A stretch of 64,000 nt of DNA from Stomoxys calcitrans (lineage: Eukaryota; Arthropoda; Insecta; Diptera; Muscidae): the NCBI RefSeq assembly GCF_963082655.1, contig NC_081552.1, positions 196,368,598 through 196,432,597 on the forward strand. The letters run 5' to 3'. The notes under the pieces were generated by a model. That model worked only from the letters and a program-made list of their open reading frames with translations. It was not told the DNA's origin and did not search any database. This document shows positions 1 to 10,542 of the stretch, one piece after another (positions within the stretch are counted from its first letter, which is position 1; the number at the start of each line of letters is the position of its first letter). A program made the translations under genes and the position numbers.

Positions 1-235
1 GGTTGGGCAAAATTAAGGTTTAATATCTCATCCTGTTATTATTAATTTTTCCTTTCATTTTTGGTTGGCAATTCATTATAACCCCTAAAAGTAGATTATA
101 CTTATTTACCGCAGCTTTTGGTTGTTTAATAAGGCAATGAAACGTAACAAATCGATGGACAATAAAGAAATTGATTGATCAAGGAAAGACGGAAACTACA
201 ACAGCTTTGTTTTCACAGCTAAATGAGTAGGAAAA
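1..235. other. Unrecognised AT-rich sequence
   Basis: I see no ORF, RNA gene or repeat that I recognise here. It ends where the first INE-1-like core units begin. Confidence 0.4.
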
Positions 236-1195
236 TATTATAAAAGTTATTTTGGTAGCTAAATCCATATATAGGCCCATCTGAACCATATATGATACGG
301 ATGTCGAAAAGATTATCAAAAGTCACTGTGTCAAATTTCAGCGAAATCGGACAGTAAATGCGACTTTTATGAGCTTAAAACCTTATATCGAGGGATCGGT
401 CTGTATGGCAGCTATATCCTAATCTGAACCGATCGGGGCCATATTGCAGAAGTATGTCGAGGGGCTTAAGTTAACTCACTGTCCCAAAAAAATGATCAAA
501 ATCGGACCATAAATGCGCTCTTTATGGGTTCAAGGCCTTTAATAGAGAGATCGGTCTAAATGGCAGCTATATCCAAATCTGGACCGATCTGAGCCAAATT
601 GGAGAACGATGTGGAAGGGCCTAACACAACTCAGTGTCCCAAATTTTGACAAAATCGGACAATAAATGCGCCTTTTATGGGCCCAAGACCTTTAATAGAG
701 ATATCGGTCTATATGGCAGCTATATCCAAATCTGGATCGATCTGACCCAAATTGAAGCAGGACGTCGAAGGGCCTAATAAAACTCACTGTCCCAAATTTC
801 AGCAAAATTAGATAATAAATGCGCCTGGTATAGGCTTAAAACCTCATATAAAGAGATCGGTATATATGGCAGCTAAATCTAAATCTGGACCGATCTTTGC
901 CATATTGCAGGAGCCAAATTGAAGAAGGATGTCGAAGGGCCTAACACAACTCACTGTCCCAAATTTCAGCAAAATCGGATAATAAATCGAGAGATCGGTC
1001 TATATGGCAGCTATATCCAGATCTGGACCGATCTGAGCCAAGTTGATGAAGGATGTCGAAGGGCCTAACGCAACTCACTGTTCCAAATTGCAGCAAAATC
1101 GGATAATAAATGTGGCTTTTATGGGCCTACGACCTTAAATCGTCGGATCGGTCTATAGGGGGGCTATATGAGGATATAGTCCGATATAGCTAAAG
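236..1195 (-). repeat. INE-1/DINE-like core array, subtype A
   Basis: There are about six diverged units of roughly 150 bp, each containing 'gatcggtctatatggcagc' followed by 'tatatccaaatctggaccga', a 'cactgtcccaaatttc' block and a 'gggcccaagacctt' block. Neither the palindrome end nor the TATACCC end is present, so this is an internal fragment. The open frames across it only follow the repeat and carry no protein family signature. Confidence 0.75.
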
Positions 1196-1368
1196 ATGGG
1201 TTTCTACCGGGTAAATAACCAACGCTTGGGTATTTATTGGGTAAATACCTTTTTGGGTATTATTTTCGCAGATATCTTGGGTATAAAAAAATTTTCCAAA
1301 CTATTTTTGATGATTTCGTATTCTTTGTATATAAACCTGATCTTCTGATCTCATAAAATAGGATTTTA
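1196..1368. repeat. Short GGGTATTTA/GGGTAAATA motif cluster
   Basis: The words 'gggtaaata', 'gggtatttattgggtaaata' and 'tgggtatt' recur within about 90 bp (1198-1287), between two oppositely oriented INE-like arrays. The function is unknown; it may be a degenerate element end. Confidence 0.4.
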
Positions 1369-1985
1369 GTTATATATATAGGCTCTATATGGACTAATCC
1401 CCAGACTTAAGGTCTTGAGGCAATAAATTGGTAATTTTTCATCCGATTTCGATGAAACTTGGCACAGTGAGTTCTGGTAGATCTCTACCCATGTCTGTGA
1501 AGTGTGGTTCAGATCGGACTATATTTGGATATAGCTGCCCTTAGACCGACCGCCCGGTCTCCGACGTATAGTATTGAGGCCATAAAAGATCCATTTATTA
1601 CCCGAATTCGATGAAATTTGGCACAGGGTGTTCTGGTAGACCTCTTAACCTTTTTGTTGAATATCGTCTAGATCGGACCATATTTGGATATAGCTGCCAT
1701 ATAGACCGATCTCCCGATATAGAGTAATGAGCCTATAAAAGGAGCATTTTTCATTCGATTTCAATGAGATTTGGCACAGCGAGTTCTGGTACCCCTCTTA
1801 ACCTTTTTGTTGAATATCGCCCAGATCGGACCGTATTTGGATGTAGCTACCATATAGACCGATCTCTCGATATAGAGTATAAGGCCCATAAAAGAAGCAT
1901 TTTTCATCCCATTTGAATGAAATTTGAAACAGTGAATTGAGAAACAAAGGTACATGACATTGTATAGATGTTGTACATATAGAGA
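1369..1985 (+). repeat. INE-1/DINE-like core array, inverted relative to 236-1195
   Basis: Three to four core units read 'gatatagctgccatatagac' followed by 'cgatctcccgatat', the reverse complement of the units at 236-1195. No TATACCC or palindrome end is visible, so it is a truncated copy. The open frames here are by-products of the repeat. Confidence 0.7.
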
Positions 1986-3424
1986 TCGCCATATTATTGC
2001 CAAACCAATAACCTGTCCGTCTTTCGAAAAAACTAATAATTTGTTTTTAACACTCGAGCGCAACCAAATTTTGTAACCAATTTGTATGATATTTTTATTG
2101 GGAAATAAAAAACTCAATAAATAATGAAAAAAAAAAAACAAAAAACTATTAAAAATGTATTAGATTACCAAAGATTGCGGACTACCCTCCTTGTAACTAC
2201 AAATTACAAATTCTGAAATTTTTATGGTGGGACCAAATGAAAGAAGAGTTTTTACAAACAATAAAGGAATAAAGTTTGGTTTATTAAAAATGTTTAAGGA
2301 GTTTGTTTCGATACATAAAGACTCGAAATCCTTAGCCCTAAATCCAAGATTGCTTTGCTTTATGTTACATTAATTGGCTATGACATTTTCCATTCCATTA
2401 ATTGAAGTCAATTAAAGCCATTCGATCATGAGATACCTGAAACATTTGATCGTCTGTTAACATCAAACTCCAGTATGAAGTCAATAGCTGTGTATTAACG
2501 ATAACATACTAGCGATATAGACTATTTTTCAGCAGGAGAACAATTCCATAAATCCAAGTGTTTCATGGATTAACGTATCCCCCATTGTTATCGAGTATTA
2601 ATATATTCCTATGTGTTTTCTTCAAAAAAAAACAAGCTCAAAATCGCATAATTGGTATCCGAAAACGCAAAAAAAAACCCCATTAAGTGAGTTCGAAATT
2701 GCTATAACTTCCTTGGATTTTCGAATTTTGAAATTCTGAAACCACCATTGAATTCGTGGAGCAAAGCTCTTTGCGTAATGGTGATGGTTGAAACACTAAT
2801 TTAAAGTTTCCTAAGAAAAAATTAGTAAAAATCGATTTATTATGGTCTGAACATTTTCAAGGCAGTTTTTAAGTTCGAAAACGCTGTAAATCCTTCATGT
2901 TTGCGAATTTAGAGCATTTTCTGGCATTCCGCAGTTCGAAATTCGAAGCCGATTCGTAAAATAAACAAAATTACTTAAAATTTTACATTTTATTTTTTTG
3001 GCATTTTTTCAGCAAAGGCTAACCCCTTATGAAAAATTGCAATTTTTTATGCAAAAAATTTTTTCGAGCTAAGTACACAGCTTTGAAGACTATGGCAAAA
3101 AATTCGGCTTAGTGCAACTCCTATGTGTTTTCTTCCAAAAACAAGCTCAAAATCGCATATTTGATATCCAAAAAATGCAAAAATTCTTTGTGAGTTTGAA
3201 ATTGCCTTAACTTTCAGAGATTTTTGAACTTCAAAATGCTGAAAACACCATTGGTTTCATATAGAAAGTCTAGTTTCATAGTGCTGGAGGGCAAAAAAAT
3301 ACTTTTGCAAACTTCGAAAAACAATGTAAGTCTTATTTTCGTATTTTCAAATTTCGAAAATCCGCAGCATAGCTGATTTAAAGAGCCAATAGTCTTTCCG
3401 TAATAGTGCTGAGTGCGTCTTTCC
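1986..3424. other. AT-rich repeat-like sequence with a 509-bp direct duplication
   Basis: No coding region is recognisable. A block starting 'tcctatgtgttttcttc' at about 2608 recurs at about 3117 with the same order of words ('acaagctcaaaatcgcat', 'gtatcc', 'gaaattgc', 'aacaccattg'). This indicates an old tandem duplication with a unit near 509 bp or an unclassified repeat family. Confidence 0.5.
2608..3268. repeat. Direct repeat pair, about 509 bp apart
   Basis: Copies at about 2608-2760 and 3117-3268 share 'atgtgttttcttc', 'acaagctcaaaatcgcat' and 'accaccattg'/'aacaccattg'. They differ by scattered substitutions and small indels, so the duplication is old. Confidence 0.6.
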
Positions 3425-3862
3425 GTAATAGTGCAAAAGTGGGGCGTAGCCGATTATATAATACCCTACACCTGCCCTACAATTTAAGTGTATATGTATA
3501 TGTGAGCTATCTCTAAATCTGAACCGACTTTTAAACAGATCGTTTGAAAATTGTAGCTACTACGGCCATTTAAGTGCAAATCGGGCGATACATATATATG
3601 GGAGCTATATCTAAAACTGAACCGATTTGTACCAAAATCAATAGTGGTCGTCCTTGGGATGATTGGACAACAAATACTACCTGCAATTTGATTACAAAAA
3701 TACATGGACTCACAGACGGACATGGCTAAATCGAATCAGAATGTGATTCTGAGTCAATCGGTATGCTTATCAATGGGACTAGCTCTTCTCCTTCTTAGCG
3801 TTGCAAACAAATGCACAAACTTATAATAGCCTGTACCACAGTGGCGTTGAAGGGTATAAAAA
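3425..3862 (-). mobile_element. INE-like element, subtype C, internally deleted
   Basis: It begins with 'aaaagtggggcgtagccgat' (degenerate palindrome) and 'ataataccctacacctgccc'. It ends with 'ctgtaccacagtggcgttga' followed by 'agggtataaaaa'. It has one or two core units, against about five in the longer copy at 15618-16630. It has no coding capacity. Confidence 0.65.
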
Positions 3863-3924
3863 TTGGAAAAAATCATCTCGCGCTCAAAAATTTTAAAGCC
3901 CAGTACCCCTAATTGGGCACATGT

Positions 3925-5619
3925 TCTTTATACCCACCACCGATGGATGGGGGTATATTCATTTTGTCATGCCGTTTGCAACACATCGACCCTTTAAAGT
4001 ATATATATTCTTGATCAGCGTAAAGATCTAAGACGATCTAGCCATGCCCATCCGTCTGTTAAAATCACGCTACAGTCTTTAAAATAGAGACATTGAGCTG
4101 AAACTTTGCACAAATTCTTTTTTTTTTGTCCATAAGCAAGTTAAGTTCGAAGATGGGCTATATCGGACTATATCTTGATATAGCCCCCATATAAACCGAT
4201 CCGCCGATTTAGGGTCTCAGGCCCTTAAAAGCCACATTTATTATCCAATTTTGTGAAATTTGGAACGGTGAGTAGTGTTAGGCCTGTCGACATCCATCTT
4301 CAATTTGGCTCAGATCGGTCCAGAATTGGATATATCTGCCATTTAGACCGATCTTTCGATTTAAGGTCTTCGGCCCATAAAAGGCGCATTTATTGTTCGA
4401 TTTTAGCAAAATTTGAGACAGTGAGTTGTGTAAGGTCGTTCGACATCTTTCTGCAATTTGGCCTATATCGGTCCAGATTTGGATATATCTGTCATATAGA
4501 CCGATCTCTCGATTTAAGGTCTTGGGTCCAAAAAAGGCGCATTTATTGCCCGTTTTCGCCGAAATTTGGTACGGTGAGTTGTGTTAGGAGCTTCTATATC
4601 TTTCTTCAATTTGGCCCAGATCGGTCCAGATTTGGATATAGCTGCCATATAGACCGATCCTTCGATTTAAGGTCTTCGGCCCGTAATAGGCGCATTTATT
4701 ATCCAATTTGGCCAGGATTTGGGACAAAGAGTTAGGTTAGACCCTTCGACATCCTTCTGCAATTTGACCTATATTGGTCCAGATTTGGATACATCTGCCA
4801 TATAGACCGATCTCTCGATTTAAGGTCTTGGGTCAATAAAAGGCGCATTTATTATCCGATCTCGCCGAAATTTGGGGCAGTGTGTGAAGTTAGGCCCCAA
4901 AACTTCTGCCTGGAATATGGCACAGATCGGTCCAGATTTGGATATTGCTGCCATATAGGCCGATCTTTCGATTTAAGGTCTTGGGCCCATAAAAGGCGCA
5001 TTTATTGTCCGATGTCGCTGAAATTTGGAATGGTGAGTTGTGCTAGACCCTCCGACATCCTACTTCAATTTGGCCCAGATCGGTTCAGATATGGATATAG
5101 CTGCCATTTAGACCGATCTCTCTTTATTAGGTTTTAAGCTGATACAAGGCGCATTTATTACCTGATTTTGTTGAAATTTGGGACAGTGAGTTTTATTAGG
5201 CCCTTCGACGTCCTGCTTCAATTTGGCCCAGATCGGTCCAGATTTGGATATAGCTCCCATGTATACCGATCTCTCTATTAAAGGTCTTGAGCCCATAAAA
5301 AGTGCATTTATTGTCCGATTTTGATAATTTTTGTGGGCTCCTTTTTAAGCCCCTCGACATGCTTCTGCAATATGGCCCCGACCGGTCCAGATTTGGATAT
5401 AGCTGCCATTTAGACCGATCTCTCGATTTAAGGTTTTGGGCCCATAAAATGCGCAGTTATTATCCGATTTCGTTGAAATTTGACACAATGACTTATGTTA
5501 GGCTTTTCGACTTTCGTGTAGTATATAGCTCAGATCGGTGAATATTTGGATGTGGCTACCAAACAGACCAATATTTTGTTCTACAAAATTGAACAAGGAC
5601 TTGTACTTATTACAAATTT
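3925..5619 (+). mobile_element. INE-1/DINE-like element, subtype A, long array
   Basis: The 5' end 'tttatacccaccaccgatgg' and the INE-1-type block 'atatattcttgatcagcgta' are present, followed by about nine core units with a spacing of about 154 bp (for example at 4312, 4467, 4621 and 4775). The 3' palindrome is missing, and a SINE starts at about 5620. Long open frames at 4253-4735 and 4880-5137 come from reading through tandem units whose length is close to a multiple of three. I do not regard them as genes. Confidence 0.8.
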
Positions 5620-5908
5620 GCAAATTTTGACCATGAACATTCCACCAAGGAACAGGGCAAACTTCTCACATATCAATGAGTGCAGTCCGAAGATTAAGCT
5701 CAATAATAAGGGGCCTCCTTTTTAGCCGCAGTGCGACACCTTTTGGGAGAGAAGTTTTACATGGCATAGTACCTTACAAATGTTGACAGCATTAGGAGTG
5801 GAAAACCACCGCTGAATTTTGTTTTTCTGGTGGTCTCGCCAGGATTCGAACCCAGGCGTTCAGCGTTATAGGCGGACATGCTAACCTCTGCGCTACGGTG
5901 GCCTCCGC
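5620..5908 (-). mobile_element. tRNA-derived SINE
   Basis: On the minus strand it starts with a tRNA-like head containing an A-box-like 'gtagcgcagaggtt' and a B-box 'gggttcgaatcctgg'. It continues with 'ccaccgctgaa', 'agttt..ctccc' and a 3' body ending 'gttcatggtcaaaatttg'. This is the usual arrangement of a Pol III-transcribed SINE head and body. At least ten related copies or fragments occur in the window. Confidence 0.85.
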
Positions 5909-6190
5909 CTTGAAATGAGCATGTTTGGTATCAAGTTTTCTCTGGGTGAATGGAACGAAATAAGAACCCAAGCGTTCAGCGTCATAGGCGGACATGCTAA
6001 CCTCTGGGCTATGGTGGCCTCCGCCTTGAAATGAGCATATTTGGTATCGAGTTTTCTCTGGGTGTATGGAACAAAATATGAACCCAGGGATTCAGCGTCA
6101 TAGGCGGACATGCTAACCTCTGCGCTGCGGTGACCTCTGCCTTGAAATGAGCATGTTTGGTATCAAGTTTTCTCAGGGTGTATGGAACAA
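5871..6190 (-). repeat. 116-bp tandem triplication of the SINE tRNA head
   Basis: The word 'ggcggacatgctaacctct' recurs at 5871, 5987 and about 6103, a spacing of 116 bp. Each unit has the A-box half of the tRNA head plus a non-tRNA segment, 'ttgaaatgagcatgtttggt' followed by 'atcaagttttctc'. Only the first unit keeps the B box; in the others 'cgaa' is replaced by other bases. Confidence 0.75.
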
Positions 6191-7789
6191 AAATGGTTTA
6201 GGTGCTTCTACCACTAGCTACTTCTGAATTTGGCTAAGGCTAAGGTCATACATATCAATAGTAACTCCTTAAAAAAATTTTGAAAAAAAAAAACATCAAA
6301 ACCCAAAAACTAAATACTCTTCTTTCAAAAAGAAAGTTTAAAGGATTAACAAAAAATAAAATCACACTTCACTTTTCAGCTGTTGTATAGACTTGTGTTT
6401 TGTTTTTTTTTAATTTATTTTCAATAATAAATATTTGTTTTTTTTGAGAGTTTTTGTATCTTTGCTTTATTTTACTTAAGACTTAGGTCTCTTAGACTTA
6501 CAAAAAAAATTATTTGTTTTAGATTTTGCTTAGATACATTTGTGTCTCTGTTAGGTAAGTACATATGTTGTTTTTGTTTTTTTGTTTGTTTTTTTTTTCA
6601 TGTTAATATAACTAAAATGTAAGTTCGTTAATTTATTTATTGTTTTGGTTTTTTATTACTTTTAATTCTTTATGTTGTTCTCACATTTTCTTATATATAT
6701 TCGTTAAGTTTTGTTTTCTTTCTTTTTAAGTTATTATTATTTGTTTTTTAGAATCTCCTAGACTTTTTTTTTGCTTAATTATTTATTTTATTTAAATGTG
6801 TTATGGGTTTTGTTTTATATGCTCATTTAGATTTTTCGGTATTTTTCATTTTAGTTATCCATTTAGATTTTTGTGTATATAATTTTGTTTGGGGGTTTTT
6901 TTATGGATTTTTAATATGTATATATATAAATATTTTGTGTATTTTTTTGTTTGTAATAATAATATTATTATGTCTTTATGGTTTTTTGTGCTTTTTTTGT
7001 TGATTTATAAATTATGTTTTTTTTATGTCTTATGTTTTTTTTCGTTTTATTTTCTTTGAGATGCACCTTATGACTTATTATATAGTATAATATTTGTTGT
7101 TTTTTGTTTTTTTTTTGTAGTTTTATTTCTATATATATATATTTAGTATGTATAATATGTATATATAGATGTATAATTTATAAATAGTTTTTGTTTTTTT
7201 CTTTTTTTTATATAATATATATATATATAAGTATGTATATATAGTATAATATTACTTTGTTTGTTAGTTTGTTGTTGTGTGGGTAGTTGTATATATTTAT
7301 ATAATAATTGATCAATAAATAATATTCTTTTGTTGGTTTGTATAATTTCTCTATTTTTTTATATTATTTTTTGAAGTACAATTTATTTGACTTCTTCATG
7401 CTTTTCTTCTTCAACTTCACCATGTTTTCAATAGATTTGAGTTCAACTGCTGCAAATGCAGAGGCAGTTGTTGTTCTTGTTCTTGTTGTTTTTGTTTTTC
7501 TTTATAATATCTATTTTTTTGAGTTAAATTTGTTCTCTAAGAGCCCAAGAAAATAATTCATTGCCATCATCGGTCTGTTTAGCATTGCAACTATCTACAC
7601 CTTTACTAAAAACGCTATTAAAAGCCTATGCCATAGTTCATTTTTCTAGTTTCCTGTCTGCTTCGTGTGTTTTTGTCACGTCAGAAAGAGAAACAAACCT
7701 ATTCGAGTGAAAAGAAATCCCATTTAATTGAATTATGATAAGCAGAAATCGACTGAACGAATTTAAAGCATACTTTTAGGAGTCAGCGA
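6191..7789. other. T-rich non-coding sequence
   Basis: This is very T-rich on the plus strand, with runs of 'gttttt' and 'tatata'. No protein signature is visible; ORFs such as 6803-7003 are low-complexity. It resembles a long 3' UTR or intron in fly DNA. The stretch at 7420-7640 is less biased and has a 31-codon open frame on the minus strand that I cannot assign. Confidence 0.4.
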
Positions 7790-8400
7790 ATTAAATTGTT
7801 CCCTTGGTGGGCCAAAAGACGAATTTTCGACTTTGACAGCTGGAAATTAAAGTTAATCAGCCCAACTCTGATTACAGGGAACTAATTTCTCCCTCGTATA
7901 AAATCCTCCTATTCTTATGGAATGGGGAGAGGATAAATTTGGTCTCACAAGTTTCCAACCCCTTCTAGATCGGGCAAATATTAATGTGTCATAGAGTTAT
8001 TTAGGCGTTTGCTTCCAAATGATGGTATGTAAGAATAGTAGAGCTCTAGTTCTAAGTAGATTGTAGAAGCTATAGCCATAAAGGTAAGTAGCCAAGTGAG
8101 AAACAATGTGGAGTCCATAGACATACCTAATAATGCTGCTGTTGAATACTACATTGGCTTAGTGAATAGCAGTTTGAAAAAAGTTCACACCCACAGATAA
8201 GACCAGGAATTAGAAATGTCTTTTTTGCCAACAGAATTCGAATTTCGATTGGTGTACAAGAGTGTGTTACCCCAAGGTGCATGCAACTTTGCATGTGTCT
8301 GCCCGGCTACAGCATTTATATAATTTGACCAAGTTAAAGAACTGTTGAAAATCACAGCTAAATTCTTACGCAAATGCAAAGTTAATGTAATGAAAAATTA
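7790..8400 (-). pseudogene. Degenerate non-LTR reverse transcriptase C-terminal fragment
   Basis: On the minus strand from about 8379, the translation has 'KNLAVIFNSSLTWSNYINAV' followed by 'AGQTHAKLHA', which fits the segment after the YADD box in CR1/Jockey-type reverse transcriptases (K-LGV-F-SSL-W--HI). Later residues such as 'LIYGCELFSN'-like and 'LVP-NQSWAD' pieces appear only after frame changes. It is an old, 5'-truncated, frameshifted relic. Confidence 0.5.
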
Positions 8401-8488
8401 CGATATTATTCATCCAAATATTATTCGGCGTTAGATATGAAATGCAAGTGGTGGAGGGTTATAAATGATATCGGCACTAATGGATTTA

Positions 8489-8675
8489 CAGTGCCACACA
8501 TAAGTATTGGCACAACCATCAACATGAAGGCTATTTTTCAGCCCCGTCTCCCAGTCTACTCATAAAAAAAAAATTATTTTTCCGAAAGAACCCATGTTGT
8601 TACTTAACTAATGCAAAAATTTTTATTCCAAAAATAACGCGATTTCATCGCACAAAAGTATTGACACACTTATAT
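8489..8675. repeat. Left terminal inverted repeat of the Tc1-like element at 8489-10540
   Basis: The sequence 'gccccgtctcccagtct' and 'tccgaaagaacccatgttgt' followed by 'tacttaactaatgc' recurs in reverse complement at 10395-10490. The outer and inner 'agtattg' sites are about 150 bp apart. Confidence 0.8.
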
Positions 8676-8677
8676 TT

Positions 8678-10153
8678 CTATCTTAAAACATCTACAAGTT
8701 TTGGTCTAAATAATACTTTGTTGGCAAGCCCTTTTGTTGGCAAGCCCTTGATCATTGCTTCCAAACGGTTTGGCATGAAATGCACTAATTTTTTCATAGT
8801 TTCCTCCCCAATTTTTTGCCATTCTTCTTTAAGTGCCTGCTTAAGTTCGGACTTAATGGAAATGGGCTGCCTTTTGACACGTCTATCCAGTTGCTCCCAC
8901 AAATGCTTAATGGGGTTGAGGACTGGAGATTGCGGAGGACATGTGCGATATTCATTATTAGCCCCATACGCACATCATGAGCAGAATGTTTGGGGACATT
9001 GTCCTGTTGAAATGTAAATGACCTCGTTAGATTTTTTTTTTTACATTTTCCTTTAAAATGTTTAAATATACTGTTTTGTCCATAATGCCATCTATGAAGA
9101 CCAGCTCACCGATCCCCGCAGACGACATGCAACACCATACCATAACTCCCCCTCCACCATGTTTGACTGTTGGTTAGGTTGAAAGAAGGGTGCAGATATT
9201 AATCCGCCCCATGCTACTATGGACATACACCTAAGCCAGTAATCGGCTTGCTGTGCGCTCTAAAAAGTTACCTCGAAAAAGAAAATTTTCAGTTAGGAAT
9301 TCCGTACTACTTACAAAATCCTTCATTGTTTTCAATACCACTCTCCTTATTTGGTTCATGTCTGGTATGGTGTCTCCACCTAAGTGTCGGTATCTGTTAG
9401 ACGCGAAAGCCGGGCAATGACAAAGGAAATGCTCTCATCATCTTCCCCGCATGCCCTACACATGCTATCACTTGCCGCACCGCTTCTACACATAAGTGAG
9501 CTCGTAGTCCTATGTGTCCCGTTAGGATACCAATAGCTATACTGACCTCCTTCTTGCTTCCTTTCAGTAATAGCCTCGTCTTTTCACGATCTGGAGCCCC
9601 CCCATAGGATTTTTGCCGTCCTACCGACCGTTTCGCTGTTCCACAATGTTGCATGCGTCACCCACTCTTCATACAGTAGAGCGACAATCAGAATGGAAAA
9701 TGTTATACTTACTCTCATCCGGCTCATATTCTCTTGCCTAGGTTAGGCGCTTCTTCTGGTTCTTTAAAGAAATAAGCGGCTTACATCTAGCAACTGGGGC
9801 ACTGTAATCGCCCTCTTAAGCCACTCTTCTGACCGTCAGGGGATGAATTTTCTTTCCATTCTCCTCTTGAACTTCAGCTGTTAATTGTGTAGATGTTTTT
9901 TTTTGGTCCTTATGAATTTTTCGCACTATCTTTTGACGCTCCCGGTCACTTAAAACTCGGAGCGTTTTGCGTTTTGATTGATTGATTCTCTTTCAAACCT
10001 GTTGACGATGCTTCGAATTGTGAAACGGCTTCTGTCCATCATTTGGCCGATCTCAACAAACGATTTTCCTTGGCTGTGAAGGTGCATTAAAATTTTTCGC
10101 TCAGATACAGTCGTTTCTTTTTGCTTTGGGGCCATTTTTTGTGTTCTCTGCAT
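8678..10153 (-). pseudogene. Tc1-like transposase pseudogene, split by a retroelement
   Basis: The N-terminal helix-turn-helix region is readable at 10135-9950 ('MAPKQKETTVSERKILMHLH', 'GQMMDRSRFTIRSIVNRFER'). After a frame change come the second HTH ('LSDRERQKIVRKIHK', 'VARCKPLISLKNQKK'-like) and the first catalytic block ('DESKYNIFHSD'). A non-LTR fragment then intervenes at 9171-9655. The coding sequence resumes with 'VKHGGGGVMVW', frameshifts around the second catalytic aspartate, and ends with 'NPIKHLWEQLDRRVK' (8902-8678). The catalytic glutamate expected in NPIEHLW is lysine. Several stops and frameshifts make it inactive. Confidence 0.82.
9171..9655 (-). mobile_element. Non-LTR family Z fragment inserted in the Tc1-like element
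   Basis: The 3' end lies at the low coordinate, with 'ggttaggttgaaag' (AACCTAACC tail on the minus strand). The translation covers the C-terminal region after RNase H: 'DREKTRLLLKGSKKEVSIAI' followed by 'GILTGHIGLRAHL', then a cysteine/histidine motif with a 9-bp deletion (CRACGEDDE-like). The 5' truncation with the 3' end kept is typical of LINE insertion. It sits between the first catalytic block and the VKHGGG block of the transposase. Confidence 0.75.
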
Positions 10154-10309
10154 TTAATTTTATTCCTTTAACAGAACAACACGGTAGATAATTTCAGGAA
10201 CCATTTGCAACGAACAAAGCAACACGGTAGATAATTTTAGGAACCAATATTTTTGCAAAAAGTGTTGCCAAAAATTAGGCAAAAATTAGGAAAAATATAG
10301 CAGAACATG

Positions 10310-10540
10310 TAAATGTGCCAATACTTTTGATGATGATGAAATCGCGTAATTTTTTGGTTAAATAAAATATAAAAAGGTAAAAAAAAAAAATTTTTGGAAT
10401 AAACCTTTCTGCATTAGTTAAGTAACAACACGGGTTCTTTCGGAAAAAATATTTTTTTTTTAATAGACTGGGAGACGGGGCTGAAAAATAGCGGTCAAAT
10501 TAAAAATTGATGGTTGTGTCAATACCTATGTGTGGCACTG
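10310..10540. repeat. Right terminal inverted repeat of the Tc1-like element at 8489-10540
   Basis: This is the reverse complement of the left arm, including 'gcattagttaagtaacaaca', 'cgggttctttcgga' and 'agactgggagacggggctga'. It ends with 'gtgtggcactg' before the TA duplication. The two arms differ by several substitutions and indels, so this insertion is not recent. Confidence 0.8.
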
Positions 10541-10542
10541 TA

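Larger units (their letters stand above)
8489..10540 (-). mobile_element. Decayed Tc1-like DNA transposon with long terminal inverted repeats
   Basis: The ends are 'cagtgccacacataagtatt' at the left and 'aatacctatgtgtggcactg' at the right, each flanked by TA (8487-8488 and 10541-10542), the standard Tc1/mariner target duplication. The inverted repeats extend about 180-230 bp inward and hold a second copy of 'aaaagtattg(a/g)cac', so the element has an IR/DR arrangement. The transposase is inactivated and is interrupted by a non-LTR fragment. Total length is 2052 bp. Confidence 0.88.

Noticed and set aside
1761..2141. 126-codon minus-strand ORF
   Set aside because: It combines INE-like repeat sequence with a poly-A stretch read as phenylalanines. 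There is no sign of a real protein.
4253..5137. Open frames of 160 and 85 codons with repeating 'RSRFGYICHIDRS'-like peptides
   Set aside because: They are translations of the INE-like core unit, whose length near 154 bp keeps a frame open. The same peptides recur in every array, on both strands, without any protein family signature.
5840..5905. Possible tRNA gene on the minus strand
   Set aside because: The A and B boxes are present, but the sequence is the head of a dispersed SINE continuing into the SINE body. I could not fold a full cloverleaf with a normal anticodon arm, and the same head occurs many times.
7430..7640. 31-codon minus-strand frame ending 'ELFSWALREQI'
   Set aside because: I considered it as a distant boule terminal exon because Boule ends with a W...LRD motif. 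The similarity is too short, and no phase-1 acceptor joins it in frame.
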